Virus record (IMG/VR): IMGVR_UViG_3300044608_002757
Coordinates: 1-37,263 of that record
DNA length: 37,263 bases
Source of the DNA: a virus
Direction: 5' to 3' (one strand)
In this document: positions 7,593-14,015 of the stretch, in pieces
How the letters are laid out: every line of letters begins with the position of its first letter
Position numbering within the stretch: the first letter of the stretch is position 1
Notes under the pieces: model-generated
Told to the model about the DNA's origin: nothing
Seen by the model: only the letters and a program-made list of their open reading frames with translations
Databases searched by the model: none
Translations under genes and position numbers: made by a program

Positions 7593-7855
7593 TGGGACAC
7601 CTCTTCGTCCGAAATCGTGACGGCCCACGCTCCATTTGCGTCACCGACAGCAACCACCTCGTCGCCGCGGACAAGGACCGCGACCTCGTCGCTTGTGTTG
7701 CGAGCGAAGTGGACAGCGAAGCCCTCCGCCACGAGCGCATCAATTGAGGCATCTACGTCTTCCTCGGCCGGCGCCCACCCGTGCCCTTGTCCGTTGCCTT
7801 GGGCGTAGAGGATGCCTGCGCGGCGTTGCGTGAGGGTGTCGAGGTCGATGGCCAT
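7589..7855 (-). CDS. Hypothetical protein, 88 aa
   Basis: I chose ATG 7855 (MAIDLDTLTQRRAG) because an AGGAG site lies about 10 bases upstream; a longer frame to 7933 lacks such a site. The product is acidic, with LVRGDEVVAVGDANGAW suggesting a small beta-rich C-terminus, and ends in EEVSQ. Function unknown. Confidence 0.55.
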   Translation of the reverse strand: MAIDLDTLTQRRAGILYAQGNGQGHGWAPAEEDVDASIDALVAEGFAVHFARNTSDEVAVLVRGDEVVAVGDANGAWAVTISDEEVSQ

Positions 7856-7955
7856 GGTGTGTCTATCTCCTGGTGGGCCGCGGTCATCGCCGCCCAGTGA
7901 GTAGACCTTACGCTTGTACCGGGACAGGCGCAAGTGCGCCGCCAGGCAACGGGCG

Positions 7956-7970
7956 TTTCCATAATGGAAA
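7956..7970. promoter_or_regulatory. Perfect 15-bp palindrome TTTCCATAATGGAAA
   Basis: An AT-rich palindrome with one central base lies in the 132-bp gap between the genes ending at 7988 and starting at 7855. On the minus strand it contains CATTAT, a plausible -10 element, so it may be an operator/promoter for the small downstream gene block. It is unrelated to the GTTCCC repressor operators. Confidence 0.4.
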
Positions 7971-7987
7971 TCCGCTTGTTTTGGGCC

Positions 7988-8494
7988 TCACTGCTGGGTC
8001 GAAACGCGACCAAGAAAAGCGCGGATGCGCGCAGACAGCCCACGGTGCCGCTCTCCGGCACTCTCGGCGCAGTCTTCGAGATTCTCGGCAGCCTCGCGCA
8101 GCAGCGAGAGCGCCTCAGCTGGGCCAGCCCGGTGCGCATGCGCCTCGCGTTGCACGGGTTCGACGAGCTGGGCGAGGGGCACGCCGTTGACGCAGATCAC
8201 GAGAAGCGCAAAGGCCGCAACAGCCTCGGCTTGCTGCAACGGCACACGGGCATCCTCAGCGAGGCGGCACACCGTGTCGCGCACCGCAGCTCGGGCGCGG
8301 TCCGGGGTCCACGTGGCGGCGTTCCCTGGGTGTTCGCTCCACGATTGGTGCGCCCAAGACTCTTGCAGGTCCTCAAGCTCGGCAAATGCAGCACGAGCAA
8401 AACCATGGTGACCGGCCCTGGCGAGCATGAGGCGATGCCCGCGCTCGGCTTTTGCGGCTTCATCGATGATGACTGTGGTGCTCGGCGGAATCAT
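7988..8494 (-). CDS. Hypothetical alpha-helical protein, 168 aa
   Basis: Start taken at ATG 8494 (MIPPSTTVIIDEAAKAERGH), which follows a GAGAGAGGGAGAG ribosome site; the frame stays open to 8521. The protein is Ala/Glu-rich and almost wholly helical, with a hydrophobic stretch AVAAFALLVICVNG in the middle. It lies between integrase and the small early genes. No family recognised. Confidence 0.55.
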   Translation of the reverse strand: MIPPSTTVIIDEAAKAERGHRLMLARAGHHGFARAAFAELEDLQESWAHQSWSEHPGNAATWTPDRARAAVRDTVCRLAEDARVPLQQAEAVAAFALLVICVNGVPLAQLVEPVQREAHAHRAGPAEALSLLREAAENLEDCAESAGERHRGLSARIRAFLGRVSTQQ

Positions 8495-8604
8495 GCGCTG
8501 CTCTCCCTCTCTCCTCTCCAACTATACCAGCAACCCCCGCACCCTCCCGCCCGATAGGGCCCCATGCGCCCCCTTCCTCGCCCCCTCGTGCTCGCCCTGC
8601 TCCG

Positions 8605-10179
8605 TCACCTGGACGGCCTGCCGCTGCCGCTGACCGACCCCGGCAGGCTCACGCTCGAGGCCGAGCTGCTCGCCGCGCTGTCGGCGTACGCCCCTAGGGC
8701 CAGGTCGAGCGCGACCTCAAGCCCGACAACAGTCTCCCGGGGCACCTGCAGCTCGCCAGAGGCCACCAGCCGCAGGACGTGACAGATTGCTGTCACGGCG
8801 CTGTCATGCCGTGCCGTTTCCTGCGCTAGACTGCTGGAAACTCCGGCCTTCGAAGCCGAATGTCGAAGGTTCGAATCCTTCAGGGTGTACCCAGTCGAAG
8901 TGCTCGGTACTGCTCGCGATTTGGCGGCCCCCCTTCGAGGAGCCTTCGGGGCCGTGACAACGGCATGACAGCCCAAGAAAGCGGCCTGCGCCTTGGCCGC
9001 GGTGGCCTCGACGGCGCTCGGCGAGAGGTGGGCGTAGATCTGCGTCGTGCGGACGTCGGTGTGCCCCATGACGTGCTGCACGTCTTCAAGGCTCCAACGC
9101 ATGCCCCACCAGCCCGACACGAGGGACGAGCCGAACGTGTGCCGGAGCAAGTGCCACCAGATGGGCCGCCCGATGCGCGGGATGGTGCCGAACGCCTCGA
9201 CGACCTTGTCCCAAGTCCGCGGCGGGCGCTCTCGACGGGCCCCGCGTTGCGTGGGAAAGGCGAGTTTGAGGGGGTTCTTGGGCGCGTAGGTGCCGAGCTC
9301 CGCGAGCCAGGCCCGGGCGGCCTCGAGGGCGACGCCAAACAAGGGCACGGTGCGCGGCTTCTTCTCGCCGGCCCGGCCCTTGGGGGCTCGATAGCGCTTT
9401 TTGACGCGGTCCCACGAGCCAAAGCGCACTTCGATGCGGGGGCGGTCGTCGTCGGTGTGCAGATCGTCCAGGTGCAGGCACCACAGTTCGCGCTCGCGAA
9501 GCCCCGTCCCCATGGCCACCTGGGCGATGAAGCGCTCGAGCTTCTGCTCGTGCGTGAACTCGAGGGAGCTGTCGAGCCAGGTCGCGAGGAGCCGCTCTTG
9601 CTCCTTTGCGTCGAGGTACCACTCGCGCTGGTACCCGCCATCCTCGTCGCCGTCCTCGCGGCGCACGGTGACCTCGCTGAACGGGTTGTGCGCGGTGTAC
9701 TGGTGCAGCACGGCCCACTCGAAGAACTTCCGGGCGAGGGTGACGACGTGCTTGCGCGTGCCCCACGAGAGCTTTGCGGCATGGCGCCCCCCTCGCTTGC
9801 GGGGGTTGGCGTTCTCGGTGCGCACGGCGCGTCGAGCCTTGAGCGTGCGCGTCCACGCCAGGGCATCGTGTGCCGTGACCGCCGACAGGGCCAGGCGCGC
9901 CCATGGTGCCGTCGCGACATGGCGGTGCCAGCGGCTCTCATCGTTGCCCACGTCGCGCAGGCCTGCCCGGTCGGCCAAGAACTTGGGGCCCAGGTCCTTG
10001 GCGCTCATGCCCTTGGTGGGGGCCAGCTCGCCGTCGACGATCTGCCGCTTGAACTCGTCGCGCAGGGCAACGGCCAGCTCGAGCGTGGGGGCAGTGCCGG
10101 AGATCATCTCGCCGCGGTGCTGCACGCGTGCCCGGAAGGCACCGCTGCGCAGTTGGTCGACGCCTTGGGGGAGTTTCAT
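8605..10179 (-). CDS. int: Tyrosine-recombinase integrase
   Basis: 524 residues from ATG 10179 (MKLPQGVDQL), which overlaps the upstream stop as ATGA; the frame is open further upstream but in a shadow of that gene. The catalytic set is complete: Arg in TGLRERELW (R228), HLLRH (H343, R346), H373 in MGHTDVRTTQIYAH and Tyr382. Residues 60-170 form the SAM-like core-binding domain. The catalytic domain ends near residue 403. The next 120 residues are a tail whose middle (residues 429-444) is simply the antisense reading of a tRNA-derived attP. It should integrate the phage into a host tRNA-Arg gene. Confidence 0.92.
   Translation of the reverse strand: MKLPQGVDQLRSGAFRARVQHRGEMISGTAPTLELAVALRDEFKRQIVDGELAPTKGMSAKDLGPKFLADRAGLRDVGNDESRWHRHVATAPWARLALSAVTAHDALAWTRTLKARRAVRTENANPRKRGGRHAAKLSWGTRKHVVTLARKFFEWAVLHQYTAHNPFSEVTVRREDGDEDGGYQREWYLDAKEQERLLATWLDSSLEFTHEQKLERFIAQVAMGTGLRERELWCLHLDDLHTDDDRPRIEVRFGSWDRVKKRYRAPKGRAGEKKPRTVPLFGVALEAARAWLAELGTYAPKNPLKLAFPTQRGARRERPPRTWDKVVEAFGTIPRIGRPIWWHLLRHTFGSSLVSGWWGMRWSLEDVQHVMGHTDVRTTQIYAHLSPSAVEATAAKAQAAFLGCHAVVTAPKAPRRGAAKSRAVPSTSTGYTLKDSNLRHSASKAGVSSSLAQETARHDSAVTAICHVLRLVASGELQVPRETVVGLEVALDLALGAYADSAASSSASSVSLPGSVSGSGRPSR
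8778..8797. repeat. Hairpin CGTGACAG-ATTG-CTGTCACG beside attP
   Basis: A perfect 8-bp stem with a 4-base loop sits about 50 bases from the attP core, inside the integrase tail. Its TGACAG/CTGTCA halves recur at 8801-8806 and 8966-8971. It may be an integrase or excisionase arm site or a transcript-stopping hairpin. Confidence 0.5.
8800..8811 (+). repeat. Left copy of 12-bp inverted repeat flanking attP (gctgtcatgccg)
   Basis: This 12-mer recurs in inverted orientation (cggcatgacagc) at 8961-8972. The two copies bracket the tRNA-derived core at distances of 36 and 67 bases, as expected for arm-type binding sites of a tyrosine integrase. The role is inferred from symmetry and position only. 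Confidence 0.5.
8848..8893 (+). other. attP core: 3' half of a tRNA-Arg(UCG) gene
   Basis: The plus strand carries the anticodon loop cttcgaa (anticodon TCG), a 3' anticodon strand, a 5-base variable loop, a T-arm gaagg-ttcgaat-ccttc (8865-8881), a 7-base acceptor strand agggtgt and ccca. A matching 5' acceptor strand is absent upstream, so it is a half tRNA, not a gene. Beginning at an anticodon loop and lying within the 3' end of int, it fits an attP that rebuilds the host tRNA after integration. Confidence 0.8.
8961..8972 (-). repeat. Right copy of 12-bp inverted repeat flanking attP
   Basis: Inverted partner of 8800-8811, preceded by gtgaca at 8954-8959, which also occurs at the left side as part of the 8778-8797 hairpin. 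It lies inside the int coding region. Candidate arm-type recombinase site. Confidence 0.5.
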
Positions 10180-10394
10180 CGCATGCCTCGACCGCGAAGG
10201 ATACGCTCGGCCTGCGCACTCACGGAAGGGGGAGCGGTGCCCTCTGGCCGGGTTGGCATGCGAGGGGTGCGTGTCTTGCGCGTTCTGCGTGGCTCGCTCT
10301 TTGGCGGCGGCGGCAGGGCAGGGGCATCGTCGGCGGCGCCGTCGAACTCGTCGGCGAGCTCGCGCAGCAGTTGGGCAACACGGGCGGGGTTCAT
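10176..10394 (-). CDS. Small protein upstream of integrase, 72 aa
   Basis: ATG 10394 overlaps the upstream stop and its own TGA overlaps the integrase ATG, so all three are coupled. The N-terminus MNPARVAQLLRELADEFDGA is a short amphipathic helix pair; the rest is Pro/Arg/Lys-rich (PPPPKSEPRRTRKTRTP) and probably binds nucleic acid. By position it could be an excisionase-like partner, but no helix-turn-helix is visible. Confidence 0.6.
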   Translation of the reverse strand: MNPARVAQLLRELADEFDGAADDAPALPPPPKSEPRRTRKTRTPRMPTRPEGTAPPSVSAQAERILRGRGMR

Positions 10395-10741
10395 GGTTTC
10401 TTGCCAAGAAAGGCCTGGAGGTCTGCATCCAGAAGGGCATGAAATGCCTTCCGAGAACGTTCCTGGCGACGCTCGATCCGCTCGGCCTCTTCCGGCGGCA
10501 TAGGCGCGTATGTCCGCCCACCGAGGCCAATAAAGACGTGCCCTGACGGTTGTGGCCCAGGCGGTTGGGGATACGGCACACGCCATCGCCGAACGTCGCA
10601 GTTTTCGCAATAGTGCCTGTTCATGCCCATGTCGTCGCGCAGGTCCCACAGCTCAAGCGCGACGTAGCTGTTGGCTCTCTCGGTGATCCTGCAGCGGTCG
10701 CACAAGAATGCCGGCTGGCCAGAACTGTCTTCGATCTTCAC
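10391..10741 (-). CDS. Zinc-ribbon-like protein, 116 aa
   Basis: GTG start at 10741 in a GTGA overlap. It has one Cys pair in LCDRCRITERANSY and a second in HYCENCDVRRW, about 30 residues apart, consistent with a zinc ribbon. The C-terminal half (MPPEEAERIERRQERSRKAF) is helical. A nucleic-acid-binding role is plausible but unproven. Confidence 0.6.
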   Translation of the reverse strand: MKIEDSSGQPAFLCDRCRITERANSYVALELWDLRDDMGMNRHYCENCDVRRWRVPYPQPPGPQPSGHVFIGLGGRTYAPMPPEEAERIERRQERSRKAFHALLDADLQAFLGKKP

Positions 10742-11007
10742 GGCTTCGCCCTCCTGCGCACGGTGACGCGCCTAACCTTGCGGCCATCGGCAAAGCGAAA
10801 GGCCTGCGGACGGTTGGTGATGTCGACAGGGCCAAGCCTGTCCTTTATCCGCCAAAACACCTGCACGATCCGCCGCTCGCGGTCGAGCATGCGGTCGCGG
10901 CAGGCGTACGCATCAAAGCAGCGTTGACGCTCGACTTCGTTCCTGGACAGAAAGTCATTCGTGTTTGCGGGTCCAACTTCTACCCGGCAATACTTGCAGC
11001 GCGTCAC
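10738..11007 (-). CDS. Small Cys-rich protein with conserved basic tail
   Basis: 89 residues; GTG 11007 overlaps the upstream TGA. It begins MTRCKYCRVEVGP (a CxxC) with further Cys in RCFDAYACRDR, possibly a zinc site. The C-terminus KVRRVTVRRRAKP closely resembles the end of the protein at 12752-13225 (TRVVVRRKAKL), and the DNA at the two ends is also similar, which points to a duplicated gene end. Confidence 0.6.
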   Translation of the reverse strand: MTRCKYCRVEVGPANTNDFLSRNEVERQRCFDAYACRDRMLDRERRIVQVFWRIKDRLGPVDITNRPQAFRFADGRKVRRVTVRRRAKP

Positions 11008-11636
11008 GGCTTCACCTCGTCCACCATGACGACGACATCGAGACCTTCGGAGCCACTGCGCCACCATCCGGTGTCGCCGTTCGACATCGTGCAGCCGGGT
11101 ATCTCCGTCTCCACAGTGTCGATCGCGAGCTCCAGCTCACGCTCAGTGCCAACTGTCATGCGGACCTTCGTCTCTGTCGCCCCGTGGTGTGCCGCTAGCT
11201 CTTTTGCAAGCACTGCCATGTCACGCAGCACCTGTTGCAGTGGTCGTTTTGCCTTCTCGCTCGTGCTTGCCTCGTCGAGCTTGGCGAGAGCTTCGCGCAG
11301 GACGGCCGCGAAGGCAGAAGGCGGGCTCGTGACGAGGGACAGGCTGCCTGCAAATGGTCTCGCCGCATCAACCACGGCACGCAGGGCGTCGCGCTCGCGG
11401 CCAACAGCCTCGCCGTGTATCGTGTGCTCGGCTCGGCTTTGCGTGCACGCCTGCTTCCAGTCGTCGCGCTCTTGGGTCGCCCTGCGCACCTCGGCAATGA
11501 GCGCAGGGACTGCTCTCGTGCCCAAGTTGTTGGCGACAAGGATGGTGTTTGGACCTATCCCAAAGCTGTCGATGTCTGCCGCGAGTGCTGCCGATTTGGC
11601 TTCCCACTCCGCCAGTTGCTCTTTGGTGATGCTCAC
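11004..11636 (-). CDS. Ea22-like coiled-coil early protein
   Basis: 210 residues from GTG 11636 in a GTGA overlap (MSITKEQLAEWEAK). The arrangement LAADIDSFGIGPNTILVANN followed by VPALIAEVRRATQERDDW matches a common pattern in Ead/Ea22-type phage early proteins (an ala-rich segment then PALIAEVxRL and a coiled coil). Their function is not established. The C-terminus (GDTGWWRSGSEGLDVVVMVD) is a small beta-like domain. Confidence 0.6.
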   Translation of the reverse strand: MSITKEQLAEWEAKSAALAADIDSFGIGPNTILVANNLGTRAVPALIAEVRRATQERDDWKQACTQSRAEHTIHGEAVGRERDALRAVVDAARPFAGSLSLVTSPPSAFAAVLREALAKLDEASTSEKAKRPLQQVLRDMAVLAKELAAHHGATETKVRMTVGTERELELAIDTVETEIPGCTMSNGDTGWWRSGSEGLDVVVMVDEVKP

Positions 11637-12259
11637 GGCCGCCCCAGCATTCCCGCACCGACGCGATGCGTGACAATCCTGACCACGTCTTCCCAACCGA
11701 CCAGCCGAAGGCCTTCTCGCCTGGCCTCACTGACGTTGTGCGGCATGCGGTAGCAAAGCGCCTCGCCCCACGGCCACGCCTGGGCCCAATTGATGACGTG
11801 CGACGGCTTGTCGTCGACGAGCACATGGCCATGCACCAAATGCTTCTGCGAGGCGTGGATAACGTGGTCCTTCGGGATGCCGAAGTGCTCGCGCACCCAT
11901 GCGGCCCGCTCGTGCATCCACGTGGGCGACGTCTCCCATGGCGAGGTGACCACGTAGACGTCGGCGATCTGACAGAGCTGCCCCACGGCCTCGCGCGCGT
12001 TCTTGACGACGGGGATGCCCGCGCAAAAACCCGGGTCCTCGATGATGTCCCAGACGTCCCGTTTGAGGCTCTTCACTTCTGGGTGAGCCGATCGGTAGAT
12101 GCGCTCGGCATTCATGAACGCTTCTGTTTGATGAATGTGCCACTGGGTGACGTCGCTCTCGTGAAACTCCACCCCCACGAGATGCTCGACCACGTCGAGG
12201 TAGGCGCGGGTGAAGTTGGCCATGGGGCCGTCGCAATCGAGGAGAACTATCGGTCGCAT
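11633..12259 (-). CDS. HAD-type 5'(3')-deoxyribonucleotidase
   Basis: 208 residues from ATG 12259, chosen because GCAGGAG lies eight bases upstream within the previous gene. The start MRPIVLLDCDGPMANF has the HAD nucleophile motif (D8, D10), VVTSPWETSP supplies the motif II Ser/Thr, and VLVDDKPSHV the motif IV acidic pair, matching the NT5C nucleotidase family. It would dephosphorylate deoxynucleoside monophosphates, adjusting nucleotide pools during phage DNA synthesis. The stop overlaps the next GTG. Confidence 0.8.
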   Translation of the reverse strand: MRPIVLLDCDGPMANFTRAYLDVVEHLVGVEFHESDVTQWHIHQTEAFMNAERIYRSAHPEVKSLKRDVWDIIEDPGFCAGIPVVKNAREAVGQLCQIADVYVVTSPWETSPTWMHERAAWVREHFGIPKDHVIHASQKHLVHGHVLVDDKPSHVINWAQAWPWGEALCYRMPHNVSEARREGLRLVGWEDVVRIVTHRVGAGMLGRP

Positions 12260-12477
12260 TTTCTCAGCTCCTGCATCAGTTGCTGCCGACGCTTGTACGC
12301 CTCGGGGCACACGAGGATGGGTGGCTTGCCCTTGGCCGTGCGCGTGAACGCCCAGTAGGCCTTGTTGATGGTTTCGTTGACCTCGGCCAGCTCGGCGCGG
12401 ATGACGTCTCGCGTGCGCTCGGGCTGCAGGTCGGGCAAGGGCAGCGGCACGTGCCTCGGTGACCAGTCGGCTGTCAT
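12247..12477 (-). CDS. Hypothetical protein, 76 aa
   Basis: ATG 12477 overlaps the upstream TGA; its 3' end overlaps the nucleotidase start by 13 bases and carries that gene's ribosome site. The product (ERTRDVIRAELAEVNETINK...) is helical and charged, resembling small phage proteins of unknown function. It ends ELRKCDR. Confidence 0.6.
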   Translation of the reverse strand: MTADWSPRHVPLPLPDLQPERTRDVIRAELAEVNETINKAYWAFTRTAKGKPPILVCPEAYKRRQQLMQELRKCDR

Positions 12478-12755
12478 GGCTCCCTCAGTCGCGCAAGCTC
12501 CGCTTCAAGCTCGCGGATGCGGAGAACCTTGTAGACGCGCCCGGCAAACTCGCTGATTGATTCGCGCGCAGGGATGTCCCGGTAGACGCCTTTGCAGACG
12601 TCCGCGATATCCCTTCTGATAACCGAAATAACCGAAGAGTGGCCCCCGAACTCGACGACAACCTGGCTGCCGCGAATGGCAATGACCTCGCCAGTTTCTG
12701 CGCCGCCGTCAAAGAGAAACGAGACCCGGTCGCCGACATTGATGGTGTCCGTCAC
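12474..12755 (-). CDS. Small SH3/KOW-like protein with C-terminal coiled coil
   Basis: 93 residues from GTG 12755 (GTGA overlap). NVGDRVSFLFDGGAETGEVI followed by QVVVEFGGHSSVI has the strand pattern of small SH3/KOW barrels, and VLRIRELEAELARLREP is a short coiled coil. Function unknown; binding to nucleic acid or protein is inferred from the fold pattern. Confidence 0.55.
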   Translation of the reverse strand: MTDTINVGDRVSFLFDGGAETGEVIAIRGSQVVVEFGGHSSVISVIRRDIADVCKGVYRDIPARESISEFAGRVYKVLRIRELEAELARLREP

Positions 12756-13225
12756 AACTTTGCCTTCCTGCGCACGACAACGCGCGTCATCCGCGGTCGA
12801 TGCCCTGGGGTGGTCTGCTCGTCGCGCAGCTTCACCGCGCTCTTGCGAACGCTGTAGCTGCGCGTGTCGGTGGGCGTGAGGTAGACGCGCCAAAACAGGC
12901 GCTCGATGCGGCGCCAGCGGTCGGCTGCCTCGACGAACCGCATGCCATCGTCGGCAGCTTGCTTTCGCAGCCTGCCGTTCTCCTCGATGCGGGCTTGGTT
13001 CTCGCTGGTAACGACGTCGAAGGCTGCCCTCGTGCGTTCCAGCTCGTGAGCAGCGCCAGCCAGCGAAACCACACCAACATGCTCACCGAGCAGGTGACCG
13101 ATGCCCCGCAGCTCGCGCTGGGCCGCTTCTGGCTCTGCGCTGTTTGCAATGATCACCGCGCCCACGTCGCCGGCAAACTCTTGCAGCGCTGCCCCGTCCA
13201 GATCTCCAACCAGCATCAGCTTCAT
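12752..13225 (-). CDS. Hypothetical protein, 157 aa
   Basis: Start at ATG 13225 (MKLMLVGDLDGAALQEFAGD) with GGAG just upstream; extension to 13297 would read through a tRNA-like segment and is rejected. The N-terminal half has alternating strands and helices; the middle is coiled coil (SENQARIEENGRLRKQAAD); the C-terminal RMTRVVVRRKAKL is shared with the gene at 10738-11007. First gene after the structured gap at 13226-13464. No family recognised. Confidence 0.55.
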   Translation of the reverse strand: MKLMLVGDLDGAALQEFAGDVGAVIIANSAEPEAAQRELRGIGHLLGEHVGVVSLAGAAHELERTRAAFDVVTSENQARIEENGRLRKQAADDGMRFVEAADRWRRIERLFWRVYLTPTDTRSYSVRKSAVKLRDEQTTPGHRPRMTRVVVRRKAKL

Positions 13226-13261
13226 CAGCTCCAACCTCTCTGCACGCCGAAGCGTGCGCAC

Positions 13262-13295
13262 TGCACATAGGTGGACGCGCGGGACTCGAACCCAC
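13262..13295 (-). other. tRNA-like 3' fragment (T-arm and acceptor strand)
   Basis: The minus strand reads gtggg-ttcgagt-cccgc (13279-13295), a canonical T-stem and loop, followed by gcgtccacc, an acceptor-like end. No matching 5' acceptor strand or D-arm is found upstream; a run of ten G (13317-13326 on the plus strand) replaces the expected anticodon region. It looks like a tRNA remnant, not a working tRNA. Confidence 0.5.
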
Positions 13296-13368
13296 ACGAC
13301 AGCCCCAAGAAGCGCAGGGGGGGGGGAATTGCGTCTCGAGGGCGGTCGTCACCATGACGCCCATAAAC

Positions 13369-13434
13369 GGCAGACTCGACGGGCCATCCGTCTGCCAGAG
13401 ATTCCGCACCGCTCGACTCGCGCTCGAGCGGTGC
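13369..13434 (-). other. Structured intergenic segment with two hairpins
   Basis: An 11-bp perfect stem (gcaccgctcga / tcgagcggtgc, loop 13417-13423) and a second dyad ggcagac/gtctgcc (13369-13396), itself containing gacgg/ccgtc, lie just past the SSB-like gene. There is no T run, so it is not a classic terminator. It may be an RNA-processing site, attenuator or small RNA. The rest of the gap 13226-13464 holds the tRNA-like fragment and a G10 run. Confidence 0.45.
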
Positions 13435-13464
13435 ATCGCGGTTACAGCCGCGCCCGTCGAAGTC

Positions 13465-14013
13465 CTACAGCTTGAAGCCGGGCCGTGGCGCTTGCGGCGC
13501 CGGTGCCCCAGGTGCGTCCCAGTTCTGCGGGTAGCCCTTGGGACCAGCCGCAGCGCCAGGAGCACCACCACCGGCGGGCAACTGCGCGCCCACCTGCTTC
13601 ATCATTGCGGCGAACGCGCGGCGATCGTCGGGGCTCGCGGCTTGCTTGAAGATCGTCCGACTCTTCTGCAACCAGACTCGAAGGCCCATCTTCGTCTCGC
13701 CAGAATCCGTCGTGTACTCGCGATGTTTGACCCGCGCCTGAATGACGTTCTTGCTGATGCCCTCGAGCGTCTCGAAGTTGGTGCAGCCCATGGCCTGCAA
13801 GATCTCGTTCGAGGCCTTCATGGGGATGACGCCATACTCGTCGGGCTGATCGCTGAACGACAGGTAGGTCACCTCCTGCAGCCCCAGGTCGAGGATGTTG
13901 ACCAACATGCCGACGCTGAAGCCCTTCTCCTGCGAGAAGGACACCTCCGCGCTCCCCTCGACTGCTTGCACGTTGTAGTAGCCCTCGGCGGGCAGATGGC
14001 TCGTATCGGTCAT
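13465..14013 (-). CDS. SSB-like (OB-fold) partner of the recombinase
   Basis: 182 residues from ATG 14013, two bases after the ATPase stop. The first 125 residues have a strand-rich layout (EVSFSQEKGFSVGMLVNILD, KMGLRVWLQKSRTIF) and the rest is a Gly/Pro/Ala-rich tail (LPAGGGAPGAAAGPKGYP) ending in PRPGFKL, as in many single-stranded-DNA-binding proteins. Phage Sak4-type ATPases are commonly encoded next to such proteins. It probably coats ssDNA in recombination. No single diagnostic motif is present, so the family is inferred from layout and context. Confidence 0.65.
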   Translation of the reverse strand: MTDTSHLPAEGYYNVQAVEGSAEVSFSQEKGFSVGMLVNILDLGLQEVTYLSFSDQPDEYGVIPMKASNEILQAMGCTNFETLEGISKNVIQARVKHREYTTDSGETKMGLRVWLQKSRTIFKQAASPDDRRAFAAMMKQVGAQLPAGGGAPGAAAGPKGYPQNWDAPGAPAPQAPRPGFKL

Positions 14014-14015
14014 GT

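Noticed and set aside
8817-8893. Complete tRNA-Arg gene
   Set aside because: No 5' acceptor strand complementary to agggtgt and no D-arm are present upstream; only the 3' half exists.
8860-10503. 547-aa plus-strand frame opposite integrase
   Set aside because: The minus frame has the full tyrosine-recombinase catalytic set; the plus frame has no recognisable motif.
13226-13464. tracrRNA for the CRISPR system
   Set aside because: No segment with useful complementarity to the repeat was found there or elsewhere by eye; a computed anti-repeat search is still open.
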